In this document: positions 17,958-26,711 of the stretch, piece by piece | How positions within the stretch are numbered: position 1 is the first letter of the stretch | Layout of the letters: every line of letters begins with the position of its first letter | Assembly (NCBI RefSeq): GCF_003854275.1 | Contig: NZ_QTQP01000022.1 | Coordinates: forward strand, 1-64,000 | Source of the DNA: Burkholderia sp. Bp8963 | GTDB lineage: Bacteria > Pseudomonadota > Gammaproteobacteria > Burkholderiales > Burkholderiaceae | Direction: 5' to 3' | Length of the DNA stretch: 64,000 nt | Position numbers and translations under genes: made by a program | Notes under the pieces: generated by a model | Database searches by the model: none | Told to the model about the DNA's origin: nothing | What the model saw: the letters and a program-made list of their open reading frames with translations, nothing else

Positions 17958-18722
17958 ATGCTAAACTCGAGAACGCGCTCGGCTGCCCGAGCCGATTACA
18001 TGAATGGTGGCGTGATGAGTAAAGAGGCCGTTGAAACCGAAGGGAGCGGCCGCCGGCATGGCGGGCGGTACGTCTATGAAGAACTGCGCAAGCAGATTCT
18101 GACGCTCAAGCTGAAACCCGGCGTCCAGCTGGACGAAATTTCATTGGCCACCCAGTTCGGGCTGTCGCGCTCGCCGGTGCGGGACGCGCTCGCGCGCCTG
18201 AGCAGCGAAGGGCTCGTGACGATCCTGCCGAACCGGACGACGCTCGTCACGCCGTTCGAGATCGAGGAATTCCCGAAGTACATCTCGGCGCTCGATCTGA
18301 TCCAGCGCGCGGTCACCCGGCTTGCGGCAACCCAGCGGACCGACGCGGATCTCGCGAAGATCCGCAAGGCCGACGACATCTACATGGATGCGGTCAACAG
18401 CGGCGACTTCCAGGCCATGTCGGAGACGAACAAGGCGCTGCACATGGCCATCGCCCATGCCGCGAACAACCCGTACTTCATCGGCTACTACGAGCGTCTG
18501 CTCGGCGAGGGGCAGCGCCTGCTGCACCTGCACTTCGATTTCACCGTGAGTTCGCCGACTGCTGCCAAACTCGGTCGCGACCACGACGAGCTGATCGACG
18601 CGATCGCCCGGCGCGACGCGGACGCGGCCGAGAAAGCCGCGCACGACCATACGATGCTGTTCCAGAAGCGCTTTCTCGATTACATGAAGCAGAACATGAC
18701 TGAATCGATGGCGATTCTGTAA
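17958..18722 (+). CDS. GntR-family (FCD) transcriptional regulator of the hydroxyproline locus
   Basis: A regulator of about 254 residues. The N-terminal winged helix reads 'YEELRKQILTLKLKPGVQLDEISLATQFGLSRSPVRDALARLSSEGLVTILPNR' in outline, and an all-helical FCD ligand domain follows. Its metal-binding pattern is plausible ('NKALHMAIAHAANNPYF', 'DHDELIDAI', 'AAHDHTMLF'). It is the last gene of the operon, 8 bp after the dehydratase-like gene, so it would be autoregulated. It is the likely binder of the paired TTGTACACAA-type operators at 8618-8647 and 9805-9834. The start is uncertain: ATG 17958, 18000 and 18015 are all in frame. Confidence 0.87.
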   Translation: MLNSRTRSAARADYMNGGVMSKEAVETEGSGRRHGGRYVYEELRKQILTLKLKPGVQLDEISLATQFGLSRSPVRDALARLSSEGLVTILPNRTTLVTPFEIEEFPKYISALDLIQRAVTRLAATQRTDADLAKIRKADDIYMDAVNSGDFQAMSETNKALHMAIAHAANNPYFIGYYERLLGEGQRLLHLHFDFTVSSPTAAKLGRDHDELIDAIARRDADAAEKAAHDHTMLFQKRFLDYMKQNMTESMAIL

Positions 18723-18762
18723 GCACCGGCCTTCGCGCCGTCCTTCGCGCCGTCCCTCGATC

Positions 18763-19419
18763 TCACGCCGCCCTGCGCGCTTCGGCAATCCGCTGCGGCG
18801 CCCTCGGTCGTGCATACAGGCGTTCGAGATACGCGCGCAATTGCGGGAATCCGTCGATCAGGTGAAATTCGTTGGCCCAGTCGATCAGATACGCGGTCAC
18901 GCAATCGGCAACGGTCAGCGTTTCACCGACGATGAATTGCCGCCCTTCGAGATGCTTTTCGAGGATCGTCGCCATCGCGACGAAATCCTCGCGTGCGAGC
19001 GCGATATCGGCCGGCAGGCGCTTGTCCGGCGGATAGAGCATCGTGTGCCGCGTGATTCTCCACAGCGGCTGTTCGAGTTCGGTAACCGCGAACATGACCC
19101 AGCGGTACGCCTGCGCCCGCTCGGCGAGATCGCTGGGCAACAACGCCTTCTGCGGATACTTGTCCGCGAGATACAGCACGATCGCAGCCGATTCGGGAAT
19201 CGCGAGATCGCCGTCCACCAGCACGGGAACCTTGCCTGCGGGATTGATGCGCAGGAATTCGGGCCGCTTGTGCTCGCCTTCGAGCAGGTTGACCGAGATG
19301 AATTCGAAATCCGCGTCAAGTTCCTTGAGCCCCCAAAGCGCGCGTTGCGAACGGGTTCCGGACGACCGGCGCAGCCGCCTGCTCAGCCTGACGCCCGCCG
19401 GCGAACGGCTGCTCGCCAA
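18763..19419 (-). pseudogene. glutathione S-transferase with lost N-terminal start, fused to foreign leader
   Basis: From 'RSQRALWGLKELDADFEFISV' to the C-terminus this is a normal GST (glutathione-binding 'GKVPVLVDGD' and 'IPESAAIVLYLADKYP', helical domain 'LTVADCVTAYLIDW'). The first beta strand, which holds the start codon and catalytic residue region, is missing. Instead the frame continues about 20 residues ('MASSRSPAGVRLSRRLRRS') into DNA that is the antisense of a MarR remnant. A product of 218 residues is still translatable from 19419, but the active-site strand would be wrong. It probably arose by a deletion that joined two divergent genes. Residual function cannot be excluded. Confidence 0.7.
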
Positions 19420-19519
19420 CGCGTTCCCGTTGTGGCAACAGGCGCATGCCGATATCGAGCAGCAATTTGCGCCGGGCGAGGTCGATCAGTTGCGCCAACA
19501 GTTGCGCGCGCTTTCGTAG
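19344..19519 (+). pseudogene. C-terminal remnant of a MarR-family regulator
   Basis: The frame 'CERVPDDRRSRLLSLTPAG' then 'ERLLANAFPLWQQAHADIEQQF' and 'RQQLRALS' is the wing and C-terminal dimerisation helix of a MarR protein, ending at a TAG. The recognition helix and N-terminal two thirds are absent. The fragment abuts the truncated GST head to head, so one deletion probably removed both starts and the shared promoter. Confidence 0.75.
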
Positions 19520-19558
19520 TGCTCACGATGTCGATTGGCGGCGTCATTTAGCCGAGAA

Positions 19559-19969
19559 TCACCTTTTGACACCGGATTTCGCTTTCGACTTGTTCAGCGA
19601 CACGGCCGCGCGCACGAGCGTCTTCAGCGCCGCCTCATCGATCGCGTCGCCCTCGCGAATGTCGATCGCACGCCGCGTGTTCCCTTCGAGGCTCGAATTG
19701 AACAGGCCGGCGGGGTCCGCCAGCGCCGCCCCTTTCGCGAAGGTCATCTTCACAACGCTCTTGTAGGTCTCGCCGGTGCAGATGATGCCGCCATCGGACC
19801 ACACGGGCACGCCGCGCCATTTCCACTCCTCGACGACGTCGGGGTCGGCTTCCCTGATCAGCGCGCGCAGCCGGCTGAGCGTTTCGCCGCGCCAGTCGCC
19901 GAGTTCGTCGATTCTCCCGTCGATCAGTTCGGAAGGAGACTTGCTGTCCTGCGGCCCGTCATGCTTCAT
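19559..19969 (-). CDS. DUF1801 domain protein
   Basis: A 136-residue cytoplasmic protein of the DUF1801 (YdhG/CyaY-like fold) family. Recognisable segments are 'LRALIREADPDVVEEWKWRGVPVWSDGGIICTG' in outline, 'YKSVVKMTFAKGAALADP' and 'LFNSSLEGNTRRAIDIREGD'. Its biochemical role is unknown, although homologues often stand alone like this one. The C-terminal lysine-rich tail 'SKAKSGVKR' may bind nucleic acid or may be incidental. Confidence 0.85.
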   Translation of the reverse strand: MKHDGPQDSKSPSELIDGRIDELGDWRGETLSRLRALIREADPDVVEEWKWRGVPVWSDGGIICTGETYKSVVKMTFAKGAALADPAGLFNSSLEGNTRRAIDIREGDAIDEAALKTLVRAAVSLNKSKAKSGVKR

Positions 19970-20170
19970 GTCCTGTTCTCCTCGAGCAGCAACGCCTGCC
20001 CGGCGTCACGGTGCGGCCTTCGCACGCTGCCGGTCACTATAGGCGACACCGCGCCCGAGTCAAGCGAGGATGTGGATGCCCGACGCGCAACGGAACCAGC
20101 GGCGGGGTTCCACATCCCGACACCGTCGCGCGGCCGATGCTACGATCGCGATTTATCCTCCGGAGCCGCC

Positions 20171-20764
20171 ATGAACGCGCTCGGCATCGTATCCGAATCG
20201 GCTACCGCGACGTCCGCGCTCCGGCCGCCGTTCATCCCGTCGTTCGGTTTCTACGAAAGGCATCAGTCGAACCCGATCGATGCGGCGCCGCCGCGTATCA
20301 TCGACGCCGTCGCATCGCTCGACATGCGCAGCGACCCTGTCGTCGACACGCTTCTCACGGTTCGCGAACTGCCGCAGACGCTCGTCGATGCGCTGCGAGA
20401 CCGGCGCGCCGGGGACGAACGCACGCCGTTCGGTTTGCATGCGTTCACGCCGTTGCAGCGTGACGACCGGTCGCTCACGCTGGGCCTCGTCGGACGGTTC
20501 TGGCGTCCCGATTTCGGCCTCGCCACGATCCATGACGCCGCCGCGTTCATGCAGCACGACGACGCGCGCGACGCCAGGCTCGTGCTGCGTTATCAAGTCA
20601 TCGAAACAAGCGACGGCACGCGCGTGCTGCGCACCGAAACCTTCGTGCATTGCCCGACGACGCGCACGCGCGTGCTGTTCACGCCTTACTGGCTCGCGAT
20701 TCGTGCCGCAAGCGGCTGGATCCGTCGGCGCACGCTGAACGCGATCGAACGCGCGATGGCTTAG
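20171..20764 (+). CDS. DUF2867-like protein of unknown function
   Basis: A 197-residue soluble protein without signal peptide. 'GLVGRFWRPDFGLATI' and the ending 'VLFTPYWLAIRAASGWIRRRTLNAIERAM' look like the DUF2867 domain found alone or at the C-terminus of SDR-type proteins. ATG 20171 follows a CCGGAG ribosome site. The long frame upstream is only the antisense of the DUF1801 gene. Function is not assigned; a lipocalin-like or ligand-binding fold is a guess. Confidence 0.6.
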   Translation: MNALGIVSESATATSALRPPFIPSFGFYERHQSNPIDAAPPRIIDAVASLDMRSDPVVDTLLTVRELPQTLVDALRDRRAGDERTPFGLHAFTPLQRDDRSLTLGLVGRFWRPDFGLATIHDAAAFMQHDDARDARLVLRYQVIETSDGTRVLRTETFVHCPTTRTRVLFTPYWLAIRAASGWIRRRTLNAIERAMA

Positions 20765-20778
20765 GGTCTGCGCAGGGT

Positions 20779-20970
20779 CTGCTAATACAGCTGCGCAACG
20801 GCACGCTCGACATCGCTGCAACGCACCATGTGCCCGCGCTCGACCGCGATTTCACGCAATCGCCGCTGTCCTCGACCGGGTTCGTGGCCGTGATGCGCGA
20901 CGGCCACCCGCTCGCGCACACGCGCCGCCTAGAGGAAATGCTCGAAGCCGGGTGGATCGTCACCGTACGC
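20779..20970 (+). pseudogene. internal fragment of a LysR-type regulator
   Basis: The frame 'LLIQLRNGTLDIAATHHVPAL' then 'GFVAVMRDGHPLAHTRRLEEML' is the middle of a LysR substrate-binding domain. No helix-turn-helix precedes it, since it starts within 20 bp of the DUF2867-like stop, and homology fades after 'AGWIV'. Roughly 60 of 300 residues remain. It is a decayed fragment without a start codon of its own. Confidence 0.65.
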
Positions 20971-21299
20971 GCCAATCAGTTTCCGCACTGCGTGATGCAG
21001 ACGATGTTCGTCACGCGGTTCGTCACCTGCCTGCGGCAAGCAGTCAACGAAACGCCAGGCTCAATCGTTCCTGTACTCGAAACGGTTGCGCGGATGCGGT
21101 GGCGCCGCCGTTCGGTCCGGCTGGCGGCTATCGGGGCATCTCCTAGGCGCACCACCGGTATTTTGTCTTGATAATCTCCGCACGTCGCGCGCCCCCATCG
21201 GGCAGGCGAAACGGACAGTCCGACGCGAAGCCGCGCCGGGCCGAAGGCATACGGCGCGGCACAACCGCGCACCCATCGAACAAAATGAGGAGTCACCTG
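20971..21299. other. intergenic region without recognised gene
   Basis: Between the LysR fragment and the binding-protein gene I see no further protein homology. The last 120 bp must hold the promoter of the binding-protein gene, whose GAGGAG ribosome site is at the end. Confidence 0.5.
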
Positions 21300-22082
21300 G
21301 TGAAAAAGATTCTTGCGGCTGTGACCGTCGCCCTGCTCGCCGTATCGGCCGGCAGCGCGTACGCGAAGGACTGGACGACCGTGCGTTTCGGCGTCGACGC
21401 AAGCTACCCGCCTTTCGAATCGAAAGGTACGGATGGCAAGGTCATCGGCTTTGACGTCGACCTGGGCAACGAAATCTGCCGCCGCATGAACGCGAAGTGC
21501 GTGTGGATCGAGAACGACTTCGACGGCATGATCCCCGCACTGAAGGCGCGCAAGTTCGACGGCGTGCTGTCGTCGATGTCGATGACGCCGGCGCGTGAAG
21601 AGCAGATCGCGTTCTCGACGAAGCTGTTCAACACGCCGACGCGACTCGTCGAGAAGAAAGGCGCGAACCTGATGCCGACCGAAGCGTCGGTGAAGGGCAA
21701 GCGCATCGGCGTCGAGCAGGGCACGATCCAGGAGACCTACGCGAAGGTCCACTGGGCACCGGCCGGCGCGACGGTCGTGCCGTACCAGAACCAGGACCAG
21801 GTGTACGCCGACCTGATCGCGGGCCGTCTCGACGGCGCGCTGCAGGACGCGGTGCAGGCCGACATCGGCTTCCTGAAGACGCCGCGCGGCGCGGGCTTCC
21901 AGTTCGCGGGCGGCGACATCGACGATCCGAAGACGCTCGGCAACGGCGCCGGCATCGGCCTGCGCAAGGAAGACACCGACCTGAAGGCGAAGATCGACAA
22001 GGCGATTGGCGACATGCGCAAGGACGGCACGTACGACAAGATCGCGAAGAAGTACTTCGACTTCGACGTCTACGGCAAGTAA
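21300..22082 (+). CDS. basic amino-acid ABC transporter binding protein (HisJ/ArtJ type)
   Basis: A 260-residue periplasmic binding protein of SBP family 3. The GTG start at 21300 follows GAGGAG and gives a textbook signal peptide cleaved after 'SAGSAYA'. The mature protein begins 'KDWTTVRFGVDASYPPFESK', with 'GFDVDLGNEICRRMNAKCVW', 'DFDGMIPALKARKFDGVLSSMSMTPAR' in outline and 'YAKVHW'. These features are typical of lysine/arginine/ornithine or histidine binders. Permease and ATPase genes are not adjacent, so it is a single-gene unit closed by a strong terminator. Confidence 0.9.
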   Translation: MKKILAAVTVALLAVSAGSAYAKDWTTVRFGVDASYPPFESKGTDGKVIGFDVDLGNEICRRMNAKCVWIENDFDGMIPALKARKFDGVLSSMSMTPAREEQIAFSTKLFNTPTRLVEKKGANLMPTEASVKGKRIGVEQGTIQETYAKVHWAPAGATVVPYQNQDQVYADLIAGRLDGALQDAVQADIGFLKTPRGAGFQFAGGDIDDPKTLGNGAGIGLRKEDTDLKAKIDKAIGDMRKDGTYDKIAKKYFDFDVYGK

Positions 22083-22116
22083 GCGGCAAACAAGCGCGCG
22101 GGTTCCGCGCACGCAG

Positions 22117-22144
22117 ACGGGCTCCTCGCGGAGCCCGTTTTTTT
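22117..22144 (+). terminator. rho-independent terminator
   Basis: ACGGGCTCC, loop TCGC, GGAGCCCGT and a run of seven T residues follow the binding-protein stop by 34 bp. Confidence 0.92.
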
Positions 22145-22331
22145 ATGCGCGCGCGCAATGAAACGTGCGGCACGCACCCGCGCGCACGCTGATTTTTTTC
22201 GCGTCAACTGAATGATTTTCAACGGAAAAAACGGTGTTCCGGAGCCCGTTTGATGGGTTCGCGGAAGGCAACGTACAATCGATCTTCCACGCACACCGGA
22301 TCATTCGCGGCTGCGCCGCACTCTTCTCATC

Positions 22332-23447
22332 ATGCAAACGCAGACCCATCCGCTGATTTCCCCCGCCGTCGGCACCGAACGCCAGATCACGAGCTTCCAC
22401 TACGGCCCGCGCGGCGGCAAGAAGATCTACATCCAGTCGTCGCTGCACGCCGACGAACTGCCCGGCATGCTGGTCGCCACGCTGCTGCGCCGCAAGCTCG
22501 CGGCGCTCGAGGCGGCCGGCAAGCTGCGCGGGGAAGTCGTCATCGTGCCGGTGCCGAACCCGATCGGGCTGTCGCAGCATGTGTTCGGCGACCACCTCGG
22601 CCGCTTCGAGCTCGGCTCGATGCAGAACTTCAACCGCAATTTCTACGATCTCGCGGCGCTCGTGCTGCCGCGCATCGAAACCCGCCTGACCGACGACGCC
22701 GAGCGCAACGTCGCGATCGTGCGCGCGGCGATGCGCGAAGCGCTCGACGAGCAGGCACCGCGCACCGAGCTCGAATCGCAGCGCCTCGCGCTGCAGAAGC
22801 TGTCGTACGACGCCGACGTGGTGCTCGACCTGCATTGCGACAACGATGCGGTAATGCACCTGTATACGAACCCCGACCTGTGGCAAGACGTCGAGCCGCT
22901 CGCGCGCTACCTCGACGCGCAGGCGTCGCTGCTCGCGCTGAATTCGGTCGGCAACCCGTTCGACGAGATCCACAGCTTCTGCTGGTCGGATCTGCGCGAG
23001 CGCTTCAACGGGCGCTTCCCGATTCCGAACGGCGCGATCTCGGTCACGATCGAGCTGCGCAGCGAGCGCGACGTGTCGTACGAATTCGCGGAAAAGGATT
23101 CGCAGGCGATCGTCGAATACCTGACCGTCCGCGGTGTGGTCGACGGCACGCCCGCACCGCTGCCGCCGCTCGCGTATCCGGCGACGCCGCTCGCGGGCAC
23201 CGATCCGCTCGTCGCGCCGATGTCGGGCGTGATCGTGTTCCGCATGCCGGTCGGCGCGTGGATCGAGGCCGGCGATGAGGTGGTCGACATCGTCGATCCG
23301 CTGGCCGATCGCGTCGTCACGCTGAAGAGCAGCGTGTCGGGCGTGATGTATGCGCGCCAGGTCGTGCGCTTCGCGACGGCCGGCATGGAAGTCGCGCGCA
23401 TCGCCGGCGCGACGCCGTTCCGCACCGGTTCGCTGCTGACGGCCTGA
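22332..23447 (+). CDS. succinylglutamate desuccinylase/aspartoacylase-family zinc hydrolase
   Basis: A 371-residue M14-like zinc hydrolase of the AstE/AspA group. The zinc site is visible as 'SSLHADELPGM' (His and Glu) and 'VVLDLHCDNDAVMHLY' (second His), with 'RNFYDL' nearby. A C-terminal beta-barrel of biotinyl/lipoyl shape ('LVAPMSGVIVFRMPVGAWIEAGD', 'LKSSVSGVMYARQVVRFATAG' in outline) is typical of the longer deacylase subgroup. It would release an acyl group from an N-acyl amino acid; the exact substrate is unknown. A TACAAT -10 stands at 22274, and the gene is close to a basic amino-acid binding protein, which may hint at arginine-related substrates. Confidence 0.83.
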   Translation: MQTQTHPLISPAVGTERQITSFHYGPRGGKKIYIQSSLHADELPGMLVATLLRRKLAALEAAGKLRGEVVIVPVPNPIGLSQHVFGDHLGRFELGSMQNFNRNFYDLAALVLPRIETRLTDDAERNVAIVRAAMREALDEQAPRTELESQRLALQKLSYDADVVLDLHCDNDAVMHLYTNPDLWQDVEPLARYLDAQASLLALNSVGNPFDEIHSFCWSDLRERFNGRFPIPNGAISVTIELRSERDVSYEFAEKDSQAIVEYLTVRGVVDGTPAPLPPLAYPATPLAGTDPLVAPMSGVIVFRMPVGAWIEAGDEVVDIVDPLADRVVTLKSSVSGVMYARQVVRFATAGMEVARIAGATPFRTGSLLTA

Positions 23448-23451
23448 GCGT

Positions 23452-24261
23452 TCAGAACGCCGGCACGATTGCGCCGCCGAACTTCGCGTTGATGAACTGG
23501 CGCACGTCGTCCGACTCGTAGGCCGCGACGAGCTTCTTCACCCACGGCTTGTCCCGGTCCTGCGCACGCACCGCGATCAGGTTCGCGTACGGGCCTTTCA
23601 GATCCTCGATCGCGATCGCATCCTTCACCGGCGTGAGCCCTGCCTTCACTGCGTAGTCGGTGTTGATCGACGCGGCGTCGACGTCGGGCAGCGCGCGCGG
23701 CAGTTGCGCGGCGTCGAGCTCGACGAGCTTGATCTTCTTCGGGTTCTCGGCGACGTCGAGCGGCGTCGCGTTGACGCCGTTCGTGCCGACGCCCGGCTTC
23801 AGCCTGATCACGCCGTATTTCTGCAGCAGCAGCAGCGCGCGGTTGCCGTTCGACGGATCGTTCTGGATGCCGACCTTCGCGCCGACCGGCAAGTCCTTGA
23901 GCGACTTGAGCTTTTTCGAATAGAAGCCCATCGGCGACGTGTAGGTCAGGCCGACGTTGACGATCCTGTAGCCGCGCTGCTTGATCTGGCTGTCGAGAAA
24001 CGGCTGGTGCTGGAAGCCGTTCGCATCGAGATCGCCCGCGTCGAGCGCCGCATTCGGCTGCACGTAGTCGTTGAATTCGATGACCTTGATCGCAAGGCCG
24101 TCGCGCGCGGCCACCTTCGTCACCTCGGCCCAGATCTGCGCGTCGGGGCCGCTCATCGTGCCGATCTTCAGGGCTTGCGATTCCGCGTGCGCGCCGGGCG
24201 CCGCGAATGTCAGGGCCGCGCCGAGCGCGGCAAGGCCGGTCAACCAGATCGAGCGTCGCAT
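23452..24261 (-). CDS. MetQ/NlpA-family binding protein
   Basis: A 269-residue periplasmic binding protein of the NlpA family, best known for D/L-methionine import with MetN and MetI. The start 'MRRSIWLTGLAALGAALTFA' is a secretion signal without a lipobox cysteine, cleaved near 'GAHA'. Family motifs include 'IGTMSGPDAQIWAEVTKVAARD', 'FNDYVQPNAALDAGDLDANGFQHQPFLD' in outline and 'GFYSKKLKSLKDLP'. No metN or metI gene is adjacent, so it is a stand-alone binding protein. Its stop lies 4 bp from the stop of the convergent hydrolase gene. Confidence 0.85.
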   Translation of the reverse strand: MRRSIWLTGLAALGAALTFAAPGAHAESQALKIGTMSGPDAQIWAEVTKVAARDGLAIKVIEFNDYVQPNAALDAGDLDANGFQHQPFLDSQIKQRGYRIVNVGLTYTSPMGFYSKKLKSLKDLPVGAKVGIQNDPSNGNRALLLLQKYGVIRLKPGVGTNGVNATPLDVAENPKKIKLVELDAAQLPRALPDVDAASINTDYAVKAGLTPVKDAIAIEDLKGPYANLIAVRAQDRDKPWVKKLVAAYESDDVRQFINAKFGGAIVPAF

Positions 24262-24566
24262 GGGGTGTCCTCTGTTCGTGTCGTTGTAAGAGTGCGCATC
24301 GTCCCACGGGGCCCGGCCGGCACCAACCAAGCTTATTTCATGTGCAAATTCCCGAACGGAATCAAACAACAGACGAATTCGGCATAACCGCCGCGCGTGC
24401 AAGCGGGCATGATTAAGTGTCGCATCGGCACCACACTGCATCTATATGACAAGAGCTGTCACATTCATTACGTGCCCCGCCGATAAAGTTGCGGCCGGTC
24501 CGCAAGAGCGCCGTCAGAGCGCCGGAACCGCAACTGGACACGCAATTTACTCGCTCGGAGAATCCT
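24262..24566. promoter_or_regulatory. divergent promoter region, MetQ-like gene and porin
   Basis: This 305-bp region carries the promoters of both flanking genes. It has AT-rich patches at about 24325-24390 and 24435-24480. I could not fix a -35/-10 pair with confidence. Confidence 0.4.
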
Positions 24567-25715
24567 TTGAACAAGAAACTGTTGACCGCAGCCATTCTGG
24601 CAGCGACGGCTAGCGCCGCTCACGCACAAAGCAGCGTCACGCTGTACGGCCTGATCGACGCAGGTATCAGCTATGTGAATCACAGCACCAAAACCGCGAG
24701 TGCCGCGGGCAGCAAGCTGTTCAAGTTCGACGACGGCATTGCGCAAGGCAGCCGCTGGGGCCTGCGTGGCACGGAAGACCTGGGCGGCGGCCTGAAGGCG
24801 ATCTTCGTGCTCGAAAACGGCTTCAACGTCGGCACCGGCGCAGCGGGCCAGGGCGGCGCGATGTTCGGCCGTCAGGCATACGTCGGCCTGAGCACGGATC
24901 AATTCGGCACGGTGACGTTCGGCCGCCAGTACTCGTTCTCGACCGACGTCCTCGGCGCGAACTACTCGACCGGTGGCAACACGGTCGCAGGCAACTACGC
25001 GTACCACGCCAACGACGTCGACCAGCTCACGTCGAGCCGCATCAACAACGCGGTGAAGTTCCAGAGCGTGAACTACGCCGGCTTCACGTTCGGCGCGATG
25101 TACGGCTTCTCGAACTCGACCGACTTCGCGGGCGCGCCGACGACGGCGACGAACCCGTCGTCGCGTGCGTACAGCTTCGGCCTGAACTACGCAAACGGCC
25201 CGTTCGCACTCGGCGCCGCGTACACGGACATCCGCTTCCCGGGCAGCTCGTCGCCGGCCTTCTCGACGACGTTCGCGAACGTCACCACGGGCAACGTCAG
25301 CGACCTGCGCACCTACGGCGTCGGCGGCCGTTACATCTGGGGCCCGGCAACGGCATGGGCGCTCTGGACGCGCACGCAGTTCAAGACGGTCTCCGGTGCG
25401 GGCGGCACGTTCTACAACGCGTATGAAGCAGGCGTCAAATACGCATTCACGCCGGCCCTGTCGGCTGCTGCGGGCTACACGTACACGAACGCAACGCAAA
25501 ACGGCGGCTCGGCTCACTGGAACCAGGGCGACCTCGCGCTCGACTACGCACTCAGCAAGCGTACCGACGTGTACGGCCTCGTGATCTACCAAAAGGCCTC
25601 GGGCAACAACGTTCAGGCGCAGATCGGTTCGAGCGCGTCGAGCTACTTCGGTACGTCGGGCACCGGCTCGTCGAACCAGATCGCTGCTCGCGTCGGTATC
25701 CGTCACAAGTTCTAA
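24567..25715 (+). CDS. Gram-negative general porin (OmpC/OpcP type)
   Basis: A 382-residue outer-membrane porin of the beta-proteobacterial family. The TTG start at 24567 follows CGGAG and gives the signal peptide 'MNKKLLTAAILAATASAAHA'. The mature N-terminus 'QSSVTLYGLIDAGISYVNH' and the C-terminal 'AARVGIRHKF' ending in phenylalanine are diagnostic of a 16-strand trimeric porin. 'GSRWGLRGTEDLGGGLKAIFVLE' is a strongly conserved early strand pair. It is monocistronic with a strong terminator. Substrate selectivity cannot be read from sequence. Confidence 0.95.
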   Translation: MNKKLLTAAILAATASAAHAQSSVTLYGLIDAGISYVNHSTKTASAAGSKLFKFDDGIAQGSRWGLRGTEDLGGGLKAIFVLENGFNVGTGAAGQGGAMFGRQAYVGLSTDQFGTVTFGRQYSFSTDVLGANYSTGGNTVAGNYAYHANDVDQLTSSRINNAVKFQSVNYAGFTFGAMYGFSNSTDFAGAPTTATNPSSRAYSFGLNYANGPFALGAAYTDIRFPGSSSPAFSTTFANVTTGNVSDLRTYGVGGRYIWGPATAWALWTRTQFKTVSGAGGTFYNAYEAGVKYAFTPALSAAAGYTYTNATQNGGSAHWNQGDLALDYALSKRTDVYGLVIYQKASGNNVQAQIGSSASSYFGTSGTGSSNQIAARVGIRHKF

Positions 25716-25748
25716 AGCATTCGCTTAACACGCGGATCACGACGGCAT

Positions 25749-25780
25749 AAGCGCCCCGCCTCCAGGCGGGGCGCTTTTTT
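25749..25780 (+). terminator. rho-independent terminator of the porin gene
   Basis: AAGCGCCCCGCC, loop TCCA, GGCGGGGCGCTT and a T-run, 33 bp after the stop. Confidence 0.95.
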
Positions 25781-25839
25781 ATGCACTTTTAAGTTTCGCT
25801 TAATTCTGGGCTGAGACGATGCACTCACCCCCCCTGTTG

Positions 25840-25868
25840 GCCGCCTGAGCATCGGCGGCTTTTTTTTT
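25840..25868 (+). terminator. second terminator in tandem
   Basis: GCCGCC, an 8-base loop, GGCGGC and nine T residues. Only 59 bp separate it from the porin terminator, so it either backs that one up or ends a very short transcript. Confidence 0.75.
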
Positions 25869-25917
25869 GAAAGCGGTGGCGCAGCCGCCGTCCAACCCAA
25901 GGACAGGATCGGAGGCC

Positions 25918-26181
25918 ATGATGATCGAAGATACCGTTTTCAGCCATCTGCACACGATTCTGACGCGCCGGCACTCGCTGCCCGTCCAGAGCTGTCGCGT
26001 GTCAGTCGAAATGCAGCGCCCGTGGGGGCGCCCGTACCGGCTCGTCGAATGGACGATGCATATGGACGCGCCCGCGCGGCGCCAGATCGTGCCGGCCGAC
26101 GCGACCGACGAGCAAATCGCCGAAGTGGTCGCGTCGCACGTGCCGGGACGCCTGTACGGCGACGGCCGGCTGCAGTTCTGA
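25918..26181 (+). CDS. small conserved hypothetical protein
   Basis: An 87-residue soluble protein, not recognised. ATG 25918 follows GGAGG at a good distance; a second ATG is the next codon. The sequence is moderately basic with 'MQRPWGRPYRLVEWTMHMDAPAR' in outline and an acidic helix 'DATDEQIAEVVASHVPG', with no membrane segment or signal. Codon use looks native. A regulatory or stress role is possible but not supported by any motif. Confidence 0.6.
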   Translation: MMIEDTVFSHLHTILTRRHSLPVQSCRVSVEMQRPWGRPYRLVEWTMHMDAPARRQIVPADATDEQIAEVVASHVPGRLYGDGRLQF

Positions 26182-26327
26182 AACCCCGTCATTCCGGCCA
26201 TTTCCGCCCGTTCGGCACGCCCGTCCGTTCCGCCCGTCTGTCCCTCACTTACGCGTGCGGCACTCGGTCTCGTTCGACGCGGCAATGAAGTCTGTTACGC
26301 TGCGCGTTTTCGTCCACGCAACACACG

Positions 26328-26711
26328 ATGGAAAACGCTTTCAACGAACGAGGCGTGACGGTCACGCGCAACGGCCTGTCGGCCGCCGGGCAAATCTTTT
26401 CACTGCGTGACATTCGCGATGTCGATGTCGTCACGGTCCCGAAGAACATTCTCCTCCCGTCGCTGATTTCGCTGATCGGCGCCGTCGCGACCGCCGTGGG
26501 CGGAATGGTCGGATCGAGCGCCACACTTGTCGTCGGCGTGATGCTGGTGGTGGTCGGCTACCTCGCGTGGACGACGCAGGACGTCACGTACCGGCTCATC
26601 GTCGAGATGCCCGACGGCAGGCGCGAAGCGCTGTCGAGCATCGATGCGGAATTCGTCGAGCGGGTGGCGCAGGTCGTGCGCGATGCGCAGGCGAGCGCCG
26701 CGGCCGGCTGA
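26328..26711 (+). CDS. DUF6232-type small membrane protein
   Basis: A 127-residue protein. An N-terminal beta-rich part ('FNERGVTVTRNGLSAAGQIFSLRDIRDVDV' in outline) is followed by two transmembrane helices at about 42-80 and a soluble C-terminal part ('YRLIVEMPDGRREALSSID', 'EFVERVAQVVRDAQ'). This layout matches DUF6232 proteins, whose function is unknown. It stands alone between two small hypothetical genes. Confidence 0.7.
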   Translation: MENAFNERGVTVTRNGLSAAGQIFSLRDIRDVDVVTVPKNILLPSLISLIGAVATAVGGMVGSSATLVVGVMLVVVGYLAWTTQDVTYRLIVEMPDGRREALSSIDAEFVERVAQVVRDAQASAAAG

